From: Gordonia amarae NBRC 15530
GTDB taxonomy: Bacteria; Actinomycetota; Actinomycetes; Mycobacteriales; Mycobacteriaceae
NCBI RefSeq assembly: GCF_000241345.1
Contig: NZ_BAED01000020.1
Location: 62,001 to 126,000, forward strand
DNA: 64,000 nucleotides
Direction: 5' to 3'
Shown piece after piece: positions 26,009 to 34,161 of the stretch. Numbering within the stretch: position 1 is the first letter of the stretch; every line of letters starts with the position of its first letter. The translations under genes were made by a program, and so were the position numbers. The notes under the pieces are model-generated. The model was not told the DNA's origin. It saw nothing but the letters and a program-made list of their open reading frames with translations, and did no database searches.

Positions 26009-27462
26009 CGGCCGGCGCGCCGTCGACGGCCGTCGTCGTGGGCTCCGGCCCGAACGGTCTGGCCGGGGCGGTGGTGCTGGCCCGCGCCGGTCTCGACGTG
26101 ACGGTGCTGGAGGCGGCCGACGAGATCGGCGGCGGCACCAGAAGTTTCGTACGCAACGGCATGGTCCATGACCACTGCTCGTCGGTACATCCGCTCGGCG
26201 CCGGATCGCCCGCGTTCGCCGGGCTGGAGCGCCACGGTCTGCGCTGGGCGTGGCCCGAGATCGACTGCGCCCACCCCTTCGACGACGGCACCGCCGCCGT
26301 GCTGAGGCGCGATATCGACAGCACGGCAGCAGGATTGGGCACCGACGGTGATCGCTGGCGCGCGCTGTCCGGTCCATTCGGAGACGGCGGTGTGCTCTAC
26401 GACGACGTGCTCGGCCCGATGCTGCGCATCCCCGGTCATCCGATCACGCTGGCCCGCTTCGGTATTCGTGCCCTCGTCCCGGCGACAGTGCTGGCCCGGG
26501 CCTTTCGCGAGGACCGCACCCGCGGCCTGTTCGCGGGGATCGCGGCGCACGCCACCACCCGCCTCGACCGGCCCGGTTCGTCGGCGCCCGGGCTGGCGCT
26601 CATCGCCGCGGGCCACCGCAACGGCTGGCCGGTCGCGGTCGGCGGTTCGCGGGCCATCGCCGACGCCCTCGTCGCGGAGCTGACCGCGCACGGTGGCCGC
26701 GTCGAAACCGGGGTCACGGTCACTGATTTCAGCCGGCTCGACGCCGACATCGTGCTGCTCGATGTCGCGCCGCGTGCCGCGCTCGGCATTCTCGGAGACC
26801 GGGTGCCGTCCCGGATCCGCCGCTCCTGGCTGCGGTTCCGTCGCGGCCCCGCCGCCTTCGCCGTACGCGTCGTCGTCGACGGCGACATCCCGTGGCGGGC
26901 AGCCGAATGCGGACGGGCGGGCACGGTCCATCTGGGCGGCGCCGCCGAGGAGATAGCCGCCGCCGAATCGGCCTGCGCCGCCGGCCGCCTGCCGGCGCGC
27001 CCCTTCACCCTCCTCACCCAGCAGTACGTCGCCGACCCGACCCGCCTGCGGATCCACCCCGAATCGAAGGATCCTCCGTCAACGAATGGTGGATCCTGCG
27101 GTTCGGGGAGGAACATCATGGCCTACTGCCATGTGCCGCACGGCTATCCGGGCGATGTCACCGACGTTGTACTCGGCCGGATCGAACGCTTCGCCCCCGG
27201 CTTCCGCGACCGCATCGTTGACGTCGAGTCCGTCGGCCCGGCCGCCTTCGAACGCTTCAACCCCAACAACGCCGGCGGCGACATCGGCGGCGGGGCCAAC
27301 GATCTGCGGCAGCTTCTGGCCCGCCCCCGGCTGTCCCCGAACCCGTACGCGACGGGCGTCCCCGGTGTCTATCTGTGCTCGTCCTCGACGCCGCCGGGTG
27401 GGGGAGTGCACGGCATGTGCGGCTACCGTGCCGCCCACATGGCGCTTGCGGCTATCCGTTGA
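26005..27462 (+). CDS. FAD-dependent oxidoreductase, phytoene desaturase-like
   Basis: 485 residues. N-terminal dinucleotide-binding motif VVVGSGPNGLAGAVVLARAG and the downstream EAADEIGGGTRS are those of the phytoene desaturase/NAD(P)-binding amine oxidase group. AVGGSRAIADAL and the C-terminal PGVYLCSSSTPPGGGVHGMC are also family features. Translation is coupled to the TetR gene through a GTGA overlap. The stretch between DPTR and AYCHVPHG is odd: relatives have about nine residues there, this protein about 25 (RIHPESKDPPSTNGGSCGS), matching a DNA palindrome at 27057-27108. The gene remains open, so activity is possible. It converges with the F420-type gene, overlapping 11 bp. Confidence 0.87.
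   Translation: MTAGAPSTAVVVGSGPNGLAGAVVLARAGLDVTVLEAADEIGGGTRSFVRNGMVHDHCSSVHPLGAGSPAFAGLERHGLRWAWPEIDCAHPFDDGTAAVLRRDIDSTAAGLGTDGDRWRALSGPFGDGGVLYDDVLGPMLRIPGHPITLARFGIRALVPATVLARAFREDRTRGLFAGIAAHATTRLDRPGSSAPGLALIAAGHRNGWPVAVGGSRAIADALVAELTAHGGRVETGVTVTDFSRLDADIVLLDVAPRAALGILGDRVPSRIRRSWLRFRRGPAAFAVRVVVDGDIPWRAAECGRAGTVHLGGAAEEIAAAESACAAGRLPARPFTLLTQQYVADPTRLRIHPESKDPPSTNGGSCGSGRNIMAYCHVPHGYPGDVTDVVLGRIERFAPGFRDRIVDVESVGPAAFERFNPNNAGGDIGGGANDLRQLLARPRLSPNPYATGVPGVYLCSSSTPPGGGVHGMCGYRAAHMALAAIR
27057..27108. repeat. 52-bp palindrome inside a coding region
   Basis: Two 21-bp arms (27057-27077 and 27088-27108) pair at 18 of 21 positions around a 10-bp loop (GTCAACGAAT). Each arm contains GGATCC. 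The palindrome lies in frame within the phytoene desaturase-like gene exactly where the protein has extra residues relative to its family. It does not resemble the 100-bp palindrome family of 2.4-17.7 kb. Confidence 0.75.
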
Positions 27463-28330
27463 CCTTGGCGATGACGTTGTCGGCGTACCAGTTCAGGTGG
27501 TCGATCTTCTTCTGCAGCGGCTCGGTGTCGGGGCCCTTGATGTAGGGGACGCGGAAACCGACGATGACGTCGGTGATGCCCTTGTCCTCCAGGCGTTTCA
27601 CCCCGTCGACGGTGTAGGCGTCGAGGGAGATGACGTGAATCTCGAACGGGTCGTTGAGTTTTCCCTCCGCCTTGCGGATGTCGGCGATCTTCTCCAGCAG
27701 CGCGTCGAGTTCCTCGCCCGGACCACCGCCGTGCATCCAGCCGTCGCCGCGGACCACCGCCCGGCGCAGCGCGGCGTCGGCGTGCCCGCCGACGAGCAGC
27801 GGGATCGGCTGTGTGGGTGCGGGTGTCATCTTGATCTTGGGGATGTCGTAGAACTCGCCGTGGAACTCGAAGTAGTCGCCGGTGGTGAGGCCGCGGATGA
27901 TGTCCATGCATTCGTCCATCCGCTTGCCGCGGCGGCGGAAGTCGACGCCCATGATGTCGTAGTCCTCCGGCCACGGGCTGGTGCCCACGCCGAGGGCGAG
28001 CCGGTTGCCGGTCAGGTACGCCACCGACGCCGCCTGCTTGGCGACCAGGGCCGGCGGGCGTACGGGCAGCTTCAGCACGAACGGGGTGAAGCGGATCGTG
28101 GAGGTGACCGCCCCGAGCGACGCGGCGATGATGAACGTCTCGATGAAGGCCTTGTCCTCGAGGAACTCGCGGTTGCCGTCCTCGGTGTACGGATACTTGG
28201 CGTCGGACTCCTCGGGGTAGGCGAGGGAGTCGGGGATGGTGAACCCGGCGAATCCGGCCTGCTCGGCGGCCTGGGCGAGCGGGGCGTAATAGGCGGGATC
28301 GGTCATCGCTTCGGCGAAGGTGAATCGCAT
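27452..28330 (-). CDS. F420-type LLM-class oxidoreductase
   Basis: 292-residue luciferase-like monooxygenase-fold protein, probably using coenzyme F420 or flavin. Features: MRFTFAEAMTDPAYYAPLA at the start, TIPDSLAYPEESDAKYPYT, GVGTSPWPEDYDIMGV, RGKRMDECMDIIRGL and PIPLLVGGHADAALRRA. The sequence strongly recalls M. tuberculosis Rv3520c, a KstR-regulon gene; that comparison is from memory. ATG at 28330 was chosen because a perfect KstR-type operator ends 10 bp upstream and the longer open frame would read through it. It is convergent with the flavoprotein gene, overlapping by 11 bp, and divergent from the SGNH gene. Confidence 0.9.
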   Translation of the reverse strand: MRFTFAEAMTDPAYYAPLAQAAEQAGFAGFTIPDSLAYPEESDAKYPYTEDGNREFLEDKAFIETFIIAASLGAVTSTIRFTPFVLKLPVRPPALVAKQAASVAYLTGNRLALGVGTSPWPEDYDIMGVDFRRRGKRMDECMDIIRGLTTGDYFEFHGEFYDIPKIKMTPAPTQPIPLLVGGHADAALRRAVVRGDGWMHGGGPGEELDALLEKIADIRKAEGKLNDPFEIHVISLDAYTVDGVKRLEDKGITDVIVGFRVPYIKGPDTEPLQKKIDHLNWYADNVIAKVNG

Positions 28331-28339
28331 ACCCGATAC

Positions 28340-28353
28340 TAGAACACGTTCTA
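28340..28353. promoter_or_regulatory. KstR-type operator
   Basis: TAGAACACGTTCTA matches the published KstR consensus TNNAACNNGTTNNA at every fixed position and is part of an 18-bp palindrome (ACTAGAACACGTTCTAGT, 28338-28355). It lies 10 bp upstream of the ATG of the F420-type oxidoreductase, where a bound repressor would block transcription. KstR is the TetR regulator of cholesterol catabolism in mycolic-acid bacteria; its gene is not in this window. Confidence 0.8.
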
Positions 28354-28521
28354 GTTTTCCCGCCAGGGTTGAGAAGTTTGGCGGGAAACTTGGTGTGGCG
28401 TGCGTCACGCTTGGGGTTCCCGTTGGTAACGCTCAGGTATCGACGGATAGATTAGCCAGTCGAACCTCACTTCATGCGCGCCGATCGGCGTCCTATGGCT
28501 CACCGTGAAAGGGTCCAGGTT

Positions 28522-29343
28522 GTGTTGAAGAAGTCGATCGTCGCCGTGTCCATGCTGGCCGCCCTCGCCGTGCCCGCCCCGGGAATCGCCGCCGCCGCAC
28601 CCACCGGCTCCAGCGACGTCGTCTCCTCCGGCTCCAGCGACGCCCTCGTCACCGGCTCCAGCGAACTCGGCTCCTCCAATGCTGGCTCGAGCACCGGCTC
28701 GCTCGGCTCCACCGGTTTCGGTGCACCTCGCACCCTCAACGACTGCCGCAAGGTCGGGCTCGTCGGCGCCAGCCTGAGCGCCGGATCGTGGCGCGGTGGC
28801 GGTGGCAGCATGCAGCGCCTCAAGGACAACCTCCGCAAGACCGGCAAGCCGTTCCTGTTCAGCGCCGCCTCCGGTCGCTCGGTCACCCAACCCGGCAACT
28901 ACACCGTCGGCTACCGCGGTAACGCGATCCAGGTGATCCGCTGGATGCGCGGCCAGGGCGTCAACTGCTACATCGTGCAGATCGGCACCAACGACGCCGC
29001 CGCCACCAAAGGCGACGCCACCCAGCTCCGTAGCCGCATCGACCAGGTCATGAACGCCGTGGGCTCCCGCTCCCGCGTCGACTGGATCACCCCGCGCACC
29101 ATCGTCCAGTCCTCATCGCCGCGCTACATGAACCACGCGTTCCTCGACAAATACATGGCCGTCATGCGCCGCGAACTGATCATCGCCGACGTCCAGTACG
29201 CCAACCTCGACATCAACCACTGGGACCGCGCCTTCACCTTCTACCCCGGCTTCTGGGCCCGAGACGGCGTCCACCTGCGCCTCGGCCGCACCGTCTTCGC
29301 CGACTACGTGGTCCGCTCCCTGTACATCGCCGGCACGCGGTAG
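28522..29343 (+). CDS. secreted SGNH-like hydrolase
   Basis: 273 residues. A signal peptide (KKSIVAVSMLAALAVPAPG, cleaved near AAAAP), then a Ser/Gly linker with repeated GSS units (about 30-70), then a catalytic region. SGNH blocks: VGASLSAGS (block I, nucleophile Ser), IGTNDAA (block III, oxyanion Asn) and DGVHLRLG (block V, Asp and His). Such enzymes act as esterases or acyltransferases outside the cell; the substrate is unknown. GTG at 28522 was chosen because AAAGGG lies 8 bases upstream and it opens the signal peptide; ATG at 28474 would place 16 residues before it. Confidence 0.8.
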   Translation: MLKKSIVAVSMLAALAVPAPGIAAAAPTGSSDVVSSGSSDALVTGSSELGSSNAGSSTGSLGSTGFGAPRTLNDCRKVGLVGASLSAGSWRGGGGSMQRLKDNLRKTGKPFLFSAASGRSVTQPGNYTVGYRGNAIQVIRWMRGQGVNCYIVQIGTNDAAATKGDATQLRSRIDQVMNAVGSRSRVDWITPRTIVQSSSPRYMNHAFLDKYMAVMRRELIIADVQYANLDINHWDRAFTFYPGFWARDGVHLRLGRTVFADYVVRSLYIAGTR

Positions 29344-29387
29344 TTTCGCGGCCAAACAGGTTGTTGCCTTGGCATGGGCCTGGTGCG

Positions 29388-30035
29388 CTAGGCGGTGGTG
29401 ACGATGTCGTTGAGGGCTGCTGTGGGTTGACCGCGGAGCAGTGGTGTTGCGTGTTCGGGTAGCTCCTGGACGATCTCGATCCCGGCGTCGAGCACGGTGT
29501 CGAGGAAGCGCGGCAGGTGATCCATAGCGCCGGTCGGCACGTCGTGGGTGACCAGCACATTCCATTCGCGCTCGTCGAGCCGCGCCAGCGCCCGGTCAGC
29601 CCAGAGGTCGGGTTCGTGTGGATCGCGGACATACAGGTCCCACATCACGACGGTGAAACCGTTCTCGGCCAGATAGTCCGCCGCGTCCTGGCTCAGCAGG
29701 TGGTGCCCGACGCTGCCCGCACCGTTGGGGCGGAAGAATTTGTCGGGATGGGCGAGGTCGCCGAGCGATTCCTGGGTGAGCGCAATCTCGCCGACTTCCA
29801 CGGCGCGATCGCCGCGTCTCCCGAGCGGCACCCCATGGGTGTAAGTGTGGTTGCCCAGCCAATGGCCTTCGGCATGAACCCTTTCGGCGAGTTCTCGGAT
29901 GCCGGGTGAGTCGAGCCACGAGCCGACCACAAAGAACGTGGCCGGCAGGTCACGCTCGCGCAAGGCGTCCAGAACGCCCTCGGTGACACCGGGTGTGGGG
30001 CCGTTGTCGAAGGTCAGCGTGAGTCTGCCGGTCAT
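29388..30035 (-). CDS. polysaccharide deacetylase-like (NodB-fold) protein
   Basis: 215 residues. NodB motif 1 appears as TLTFDNGPTPGVT (about 6-18) in place of the usual TFDDGP; motif 2 is NHTYTHG (HxxxH metal ligands, near 62); FFRPNGAG is motif 3; LVTHDVPTG is a late His motif. The Asn replaces the second Asp, normally a metal ligand, so metal binding may differ; some NodB-fold proteins act on C-N bonds other than N-acetyl sugar. No signal peptide, so a cytoplasmic role is likely. It overlaps the preceding hydrolase gene by 4 bp at the end of the catabolic operon, which argues for a small-molecule rather than cell-wall substrate. Confidence 0.78.
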   Translation of the reverse strand: MTGRLTLTFDNGPTPGVTEGVLDALRERDLPATFFVVGSWLDSPGIRELAERVHAEGHWLGNHTYTHGVPLGRRGDRAVEVGEIALTQESLGDLAHPDKFFRPNGAGSVGHHLLSQDAADYLAENGFTVVMWDLYVRDPHEPDLWADRALARLDEREWNVLVTHDVPTGAMDHLPRFLDTVLDAGIEIVQELPEHATPLLRGQPTAALNDIVTTA

Positions 30036-30727
30036 GCGGTCTCCTCAGGGATGGTGGCGACGATCGCATCGAAACACTGCGCCAGCTCGCGCTGATGCGA
30101 CAGGAACAGCGAATGGCCGCCGGGCAGTTCAATCGCGGTGACACCGAGCCGTTCGGCAGCCGCGGCGCGCATCCACGCCGGGTCCACCACCGCGTCGTCC
30201 TCGCCGAACACGTACGACACGTTGACCGGTGGCCAGATCGTGTCGGACGGACTGGGCAATTCGTGCTGGGGCCGAAGCAATCCGACGGCCCTGTCGACGA
30301 TCTCCGGTGAACATCCGGCGAATACTTGCTCTGCACCCGCCCGGGTCAGCACCGATCGTCCCAACTCGTCGGCCGGTGGACCTCCGGCGGTCGGCCCGCC
30401 CGATCGCGGGCGCGGTGTGCTCACATACGGCGGGGGCAGCAGGCCGCCGGGAATCGCCGCCGCCAGCAGGATCAGGTTCCGGTACCCACCGCGTTCCAGG
30501 AGCCGCGGGACCATCCGGCCCGACCTCGAATGCGCGACGACGACCGTCCCCGGATCACCGAACGTGCCGAGCGCGGAGTCGACGTGATCGTCCCACGACG
30601 CAGTCACGTCATCGATGGGCAGATCGACGGCGATTGCCCAGTGCCCCAGCTTGTTCAGTTCGGGGATGAGAAGGTCCCAGCACCAGGCCCCTTCAAAGGC
30701 GCCGTGTAGCAGCCCGAATACCGCCAT
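30032..30727 (-). CDS. alpha/beta hydrolase
   Basis: 231 residues. FGLLHGAFEGAWCWD (oxyanion loop HG), nucleophile elbow VAHSRSGR (Ser near 67), FGEDDAVVDP (Asp) and LPGGHSLFLS (His) give a complete triad. The short form resembles the esterase/hydroxynitrile-lyase-like group (EstC, salicylate-esterase type). Cytoplasmic. Start ATG 30727; 4-bp overlap with the deacetylase-like gene downstream and 31 bp after the SDR gene upstream. In the operon it could open a lactone or ester product of ring cleavage, which is inference. Confidence 0.87.
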   Translation of the reverse strand: MAVFGLLHGAFEGAWCWDLLIPELNKLGHWAIAVDLPIDDVTASWDDHVDSALGTFGDPGTVVVAHSRSGRMVPRLLERGGYRNLILLAAAIPGGLLPPPYVSTPRPRSGGPTAGGPPADELGRSVLTRAGAEQVFAGCSPEIVDRAVGLLRPQHELPSPSDTIWPPVNVSYVFGEDDAVVDPAWMRAAAAERLGVTAIELPGGHSLFLSHQRELAQCFDAIVATIPEETA

Positions 30728-30758
30728 GACAACGAAAATCCTTGTCTTTCAATTATTC

Positions 30759-31541
30759 TCAGAACAACGATGGATGAGTGCCGCCGTCGACGTGCAGATT
30801 CTGTCCGGAGATGTACCCGGACAGGCTGCCGCACAGGAAGGCACAGGCCGCACCGACCTCCTCCGGGCGGCCGAACCGCCGGGCTGCGATGTCGGAGGCG
30901 ACGAACGCGCGGGCCTCCTCGTAGCTGATGCCCTGCCGTTCGGCCTCCAGTTCGGAGATCTGTTTCATCCGGCCGGTGTCGACACGTTCGGGGAGCACAT
31001 TGTTGATGGTGACGTTGTACGGCGCCAACTCCATCGACAGGGCCTTCACCACCGAGGTCAGTCCGGTCCGGACCGCCGACGACACCGCCATGATCGGTTT
31101 CGGTGCCGTGACCATCGCCGAGGTGATGTTGACGATCCGGCCGAACTTCCGCTCACACATGTCGTCGGTGACCCGGTCGATCAGCCGCAGATGGTTGAGC
31201 AGATTTCCTTCGATACCGCGCTGCCAGTCCTGCGCCGTCACGTCCCGCAGCCGGGCTGGGCGTGGGCCGGCATTGTTGGTGACCACGATGTCCGGTTCCG
31301 GGCACGCCGCGAGCAGCGCGTCGGTGGCGGCGGGGGAGAGGAGGTCTGCCTGCACCTGGATCACCGTCCCCGACGCCCCCGTCTGCCGGATGCGATCGGC
31401 GGCGGCGGCGAGCCGGTCGCCGTCCCGCCCGTTGAGAACGACGTTCACGCCCTCCGCCGCCAGCGCCTCCGCGCAGGCCAGGCCCAGTCCCGAGCTGGAC
31501 GCGCAGACGATCGCCCAGCGCCCACTGATACCGAGATCCAT
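30759..31541 (-). CDS. SDR-family protein lacking the YxxxK motif
   Basis: 260 residues with a Rossmann fold: ASSSGLGLACAEAL (10-24 cofactor loop), NNAGPRP, the NITSA strand with Ser, and the C-terminal GQNLHVDGGTHPSLF. The usual catalytic Tyr-x-x-x-Lys is absent: the corresponding stretch reads IMAVSSAVRTGL, with Ala/Val and Arg at those places. A subgroup of SDRs linked to 3-oxoacyl reductases shows the same loss, so it may be non-redox or use other residues. ATG at 31541, 33 bp after the monooxygenase gene. Part of the VOC-to-deacetylase operon. Confidence 0.85.
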   Translation of the reverse strand: MDLGISGRWAIVCASSSGLGLACAEALAAEGVNVVLNGRDGDRLAAAADRIRQTGASGTVIQVQADLLSPAATDALLAACPEPDIVVTNNAGPRPARLRDVTAQDWQRGIEGNLLNHLRLIDRVTDDMCERKFGRIVNITSAMVTAPKPIMAVSSAVRTGLTSVVKALSMELAPYNVTINNVLPERVDTGRMKQISELEAERQGISYEEARAFVASDIAARRFGRPEEVGAACAFLCGSLSGYISGQNLHVDGGTHPSLF

Positions 31542-31574
31542 TCAGCTACCTATCGTGTCGTCTGATTCAGGCAT

Positions 31575-32813
31575 TCAGTCGGCCTGCGGTAGCAGCCTCA
31601 GTTGCCCGATGTCCCGGTGGTACAGGTCGATCTGCACGACGTACACGTGGGTGCGCGCCGTCGACATGTCCCGCCAGATCCGCTGGATCCGCGAGCCGTC
31701 GCCGATGGCACCGGTACCGGCGCCGGGAAGGATGATCTCCTGCACCGCATCCCAGGCCAGGGTGAACGCCTCACCCGCCAACGCCGATGTCTCCAGGTCG
31801 ATCAGGGCGGTGAACTCCTGGCTGCCGTCGGCCTGGTCGCGGCACGCCTGCTGGTGGTGCTCCCCGCCTTGGCGGATCAGGGCTTCGGCCGCGAACAGTT
31901 TCGAGAATGCCCGCCCGTACAGTCGCTGATAGTCGGGGTCTTCGGCACGGATGATCTGCGGCGGCCGCATGGTGCGTTTGGTGGCCAGCAGCGTCTCGTA
32001 CTCGTCGAGGGCGCCGAGGGCCATGCCGGTCATCAACGCCGCCATGTCGAGGGTGATCGGGCCGACGGTGCGTCCGGTGTAGATCGGGTTGTCGTGCAGC
32101 CGGAGGCCCGGCATCCCCTGGCCCACAGGGAAATCAATGGCGAGGGTGTTGGGAACGACGTAGTCGTCGGGGATCACCGCACCGTCGAATTTGATGCTGT
32201 TGGAACCACTTCCGCGCAGGCCGAGGGTCCAGCCCCAGTCGTCCACCATCTCCCAGGTGCCGGGAGGTGCGATGAACAGGGAGGGTGGCCCGACAGGCGG
32301 ACCGTCCTCGCTCTCGACGGGCAGCGCCTGCCCCATGTAATAGGTGGAATACGGTATTCCGGAGGCGAACTGGGCGGTGCCGGTGAGGCTCCAGCCACCC
32401 TCCACCTTGCGGATACGCAAGGTCGGGGCGGCCACCTCGGCGGCGCGGAACTCGGCGGACAGGACCTGGTCCTGCACGTGTTCGGGAAAGATGGTGGCGG
32501 CCTGCACCACGTGCCGGGCGGCCAGGCAGAATCCCCAGGCCGTCGACGGGCAACCGCGGGCGAGCTGCTTGACGATCTCGGTGAACGTCGTGATGTCCTG
32601 CTCGTAGCCGCCGTAGCGGCGGGGGATGAGGGTGCGGTACAGGCCGGCCGCGCGGATGGCCTCGTGCACCTCGGGTGAGCAGCGGGTGGCCTGCTCGGTG
32701 CGGTCCTGATTCTCGATCAGCAAGGGAATCAGGTCTTTTGCGCGCTGGATCAGTTCGCCGGCGGTGGGCTCGTCGGTTGCGACGGCCGGTGCCGACTCCG
32801 AAATGGTGGTCAT
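31575..32813 (-). CDS. HsaA-type flavin-dependent monooxygenase (copy A)
   Basis: 412 residues with an acyl-CoA-dehydrogenase fold of the group D, reductase-dependent monooxygenases (HsaA, HpaB-like). Marks: RRYGGYEQD, GCPSTAWGFCLAARHV, the mid-protein GLRGSGSNSIKFDGAVIPD and the C-terminal IQRIWRDMSTARTHV. Such enzymes hydroxylate phenolic rings with FADH2 or FMNH2. AGGA lies before ATG 32813. The nearest flavin reductase is at 41795, in another operon of the island. It is the most divergent of the three paralogues here (GSGSNS against GTGSDT in the other two). Confidence 0.85.
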   Translation of the reverse strand: MTTISESAPAVATDEPTAGELIQRAKDLIPLLIENQDRTEQATRCSPEVHEAIRAAGLYRTLIPRRYGGYEQDITTFTEIVKQLARGCPSTAWGFCLAARHVVQAATIFPEHVQDQVLSAEFRAAEVAAPTLRIRKVEGGWSLTGTAQFASGIPYSTYYMGQALPVESEDGPPVGPPSLFIAPPGTWEMVDDWGWTLGLRGSGSNSIKFDGAVIPDDYVVPNTLAIDFPVGQGMPGLRLHDNPIYTGRTVGPITLDMAALMTGMALGALDEYETLLATKRTMRPPQIIRAEDPDYQRLYGRAFSKLFAAEALIRQGGEHHQQACRDQADGSQEFTALIDLETSALAGEAFTLAWDAVQEIILPGAGTGAIGDGSRIQRIWRDMSTARTHVYVVQIDLYHRDIGQLRLLPQAD

Positions 32814-32856
32814 GGTGGTCCTGTCGGGGAAAGCGGAGGTGGCTGCTGGCGCGGTG

Positions 32857-33171
32857 CTACGAGACCGCGGGCGGTGGAGGGGCTCCGGGGGTGACGATCT
32901 CGGCCTTGGCCATCAGGGTGGATTCCCAGATCCCTTCTCGAACATAGGGATCCTGCTCATAGAAGGCCTGGGCCGCAGCGGCCGAATCGGTGTCGAGAAG
33001 GAAGTGTCCGCCGATGAGGGTGGTGCCGTCGGTATCGAACAGCCGACTCAGCGAGGTGACCAGCCCGGATTCGACGTTGCGCTGGACGTGTGCGATGTGG
33101 GCGTCACGGAACTCGGTGCGGGCGTCGCCGGAGGCATCGGCGCGCAGTGTGTTGACGAGGAGGAAGGTCAT
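32857..33171 (-). CDS. YciI-like protein
   Basis: 104 residues, one alpha+beta (dimeric ferredoxin-like) domain with the YciI-type middle and end: GGHFLLDTDSAAAAQAFYEQ and DPYVREGIWESTLM. Relatives are found beside aromatic degradation genes and resemble muconolactone isomerase in fold, so an isomerase or dehalogenase-like step is conceivable, but no catalytic assignment is possible. The Ala/Pro-rich tail (TPGAPPPPAVS) is disordered. Its ATG overlaps the VOC gene stop by 4 bp. Confidence 0.8.
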   Translation of the reverse strand: MTFLLVNTLRADASGDARTEFRDAHIAHVQRNVESGLVTSLSRLFDTDGTTLIGGHFLLDTDSAAAAQAFYEQDPYVREGIWESTLMAKAEIVTPGAPPPPAVS

Positions 33172-33833
33172 GCCTGATCACCGGGGACCGGGCGCGGAGT
33201 GACCTTGTAGAGGGCCTTGCCGGGGAACACCTGGGGTCCGGTCCGCACCTCCCAGTCGTGGTTGGGGGAGTGATCGCCGGCCACCCACCGGTCCAGGTCC
33301 GGGCGGGCGTTGACGCGGGCTTTCTCCGCGATCTCCTCGACGTCCTCGGGGTCGACGCAGACCTCGAACTGCAGGCCGTCGGGCGAGAGCACGTACAGCG
33401 ACTTGACGTAGCCGTGATCGATGATCACGTGCTCGACACCGGCGTCGAGCAGTCGCTGATGTACGGCGTCCTGGCCGGCCTGATCGGTCTCCAGGGCGAT
33501 GTGCTGGAAGATGTTGGTGTGCCCGATGAGAAAGTCGGGTGTGTCGATCTGGAAGAACGCGACCGCGGACTTGTCGGCGAGTTCGTAGAACGTGTGCGTC
33601 ATCGTGGTGCCCGGCTTGGTGATCAGCCATTCCGTCGGCATCGGGATGGGCTCGGCGTCCTCGGGCAGGTCGAGGCCGCCGACCTGCTCACTCCAGGTGG
33701 CCACCAGCGGGATGCCGAGCAGATCTTCCATGAACTGCCGGGTCGCCTCGGAGTCGGCGATGGGGAAGGCGCTGTGGTGCAGGCGGCGCAGCCGGGAGAC
33801 GGGGCGGCCGGTCTCGGAGTCGGTGATTGTCAT
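33168..33833 (-). CDS. VOC-family (glyoxalase/dioxygenase) protein
   Basis: 221 residues. Two beta-alpha-beta-beta-beta units form one VOC module: LRRLHHSAFPIADSEATRQF opens the first, NIFQHIALETDQAGQD the second, and GLQFEVCVDPED closes it. Candidate metal ligands are the His of LHHSAF, the Glu of FYEL, the His of FQHIAL and the Glu of FEVCV. Fold and context point to a metal-dependent dioxygenase, isomerase or glyoxalase of the catabolic pathway. ATG at 33833 has GGAG 8 bases upstream. First gene of an operon running to 29388; a LysR-type box lies about 180 bp upstream. Confidence 0.82.
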   Translation of the reverse strand: MTITDSETGRPVSRLRRLHHSAFPIADSEATRQFMEDLLGIPLVATWSEQVGGLDLPEDAEPIPMPTEWLITKPGTTMTHTFYELADKSAVAFFQIDTPDFLIGHTNIFQHIALETDQAGQDAVHQRLLDAGVEHVIIDHGYVKSLYVLSPDGLQFEVCVDPEDVEEIAEKARVNARPDLDRWVAGDHSPNHDWEVRTGPQVFPGKALYKVTPRPVPGDQA

Positions 33834-34012
33834 CGGATCATCTCCAGATCGCAGGGTGCTGTGAGGAATCGGGGTGAGGTGAGTGCGCGGTGGTGGGGGC
33901 GCCGGGCGGCGCATCCTGTCATTTCCGGCGGGCGGGTGGGGTCTGGTGTGACCCACCACACCATCATGCTTCCGGTGTGAGGCCGAGTCGATATCGGGAA
34001 TGTATGCCCGGT

Positions 34013-34028
34013 GATGCGTGGCGTGCAT
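34013..34028. promoter_or_regulatory. LysR-type T-N11-A box, site C
   Basis: GATGC-gtggcg-TGCAT, matching the GATGC-N6-TGCAT motif found at 39507 and 43712. It lies in the 328-bp spacer 33834-34161, upstream of the VOC operon. The rest of that spacer holds only the lysR terminator hairpin (34073-34107) and no gene that I can support. Confidence 0.6.
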
Positions 34029-34072
34029 GATCTTCCCGGCGCGCGGGCATCCGCGCGAGCCGCACGGAAAGA

Positions 34073-34107
34073 GCCGGCCGGTACGTGTGGCACACGTACC
34101 GGCCGGC
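34073..34107 (-). terminator. hairpin terminator of the lysR gene
   Basis: A perfect 16-bp inverted repeat (GCCGGCCGGTACGTGT at 34073-34088 and its complement at 34092-34107) with a 3-base loop. On the minus strand it follows the lysR stop codon by 54 bp and is succeeded by CTCTTTCC. The U-run is short, as is common in actinobacteria. Confidence 0.75.
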
Positions 34108-34161
34108 GATGAAAAACATTACGGTGCAGGAGAATCCCGCGCCCAAACGACGGACCGGACT

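Noticed and set aside
31575-32813. Acyl-CoA dehydrogenase for fatty-acid oxidation
   Set aside because: The fold is shared, but the GSGSNS-type flavin loop, the island context and the HpaC-type reductase nearby fit the HsaA-type monooxygenases better. The same reasoning applies to the genes at 40516 and 42360.
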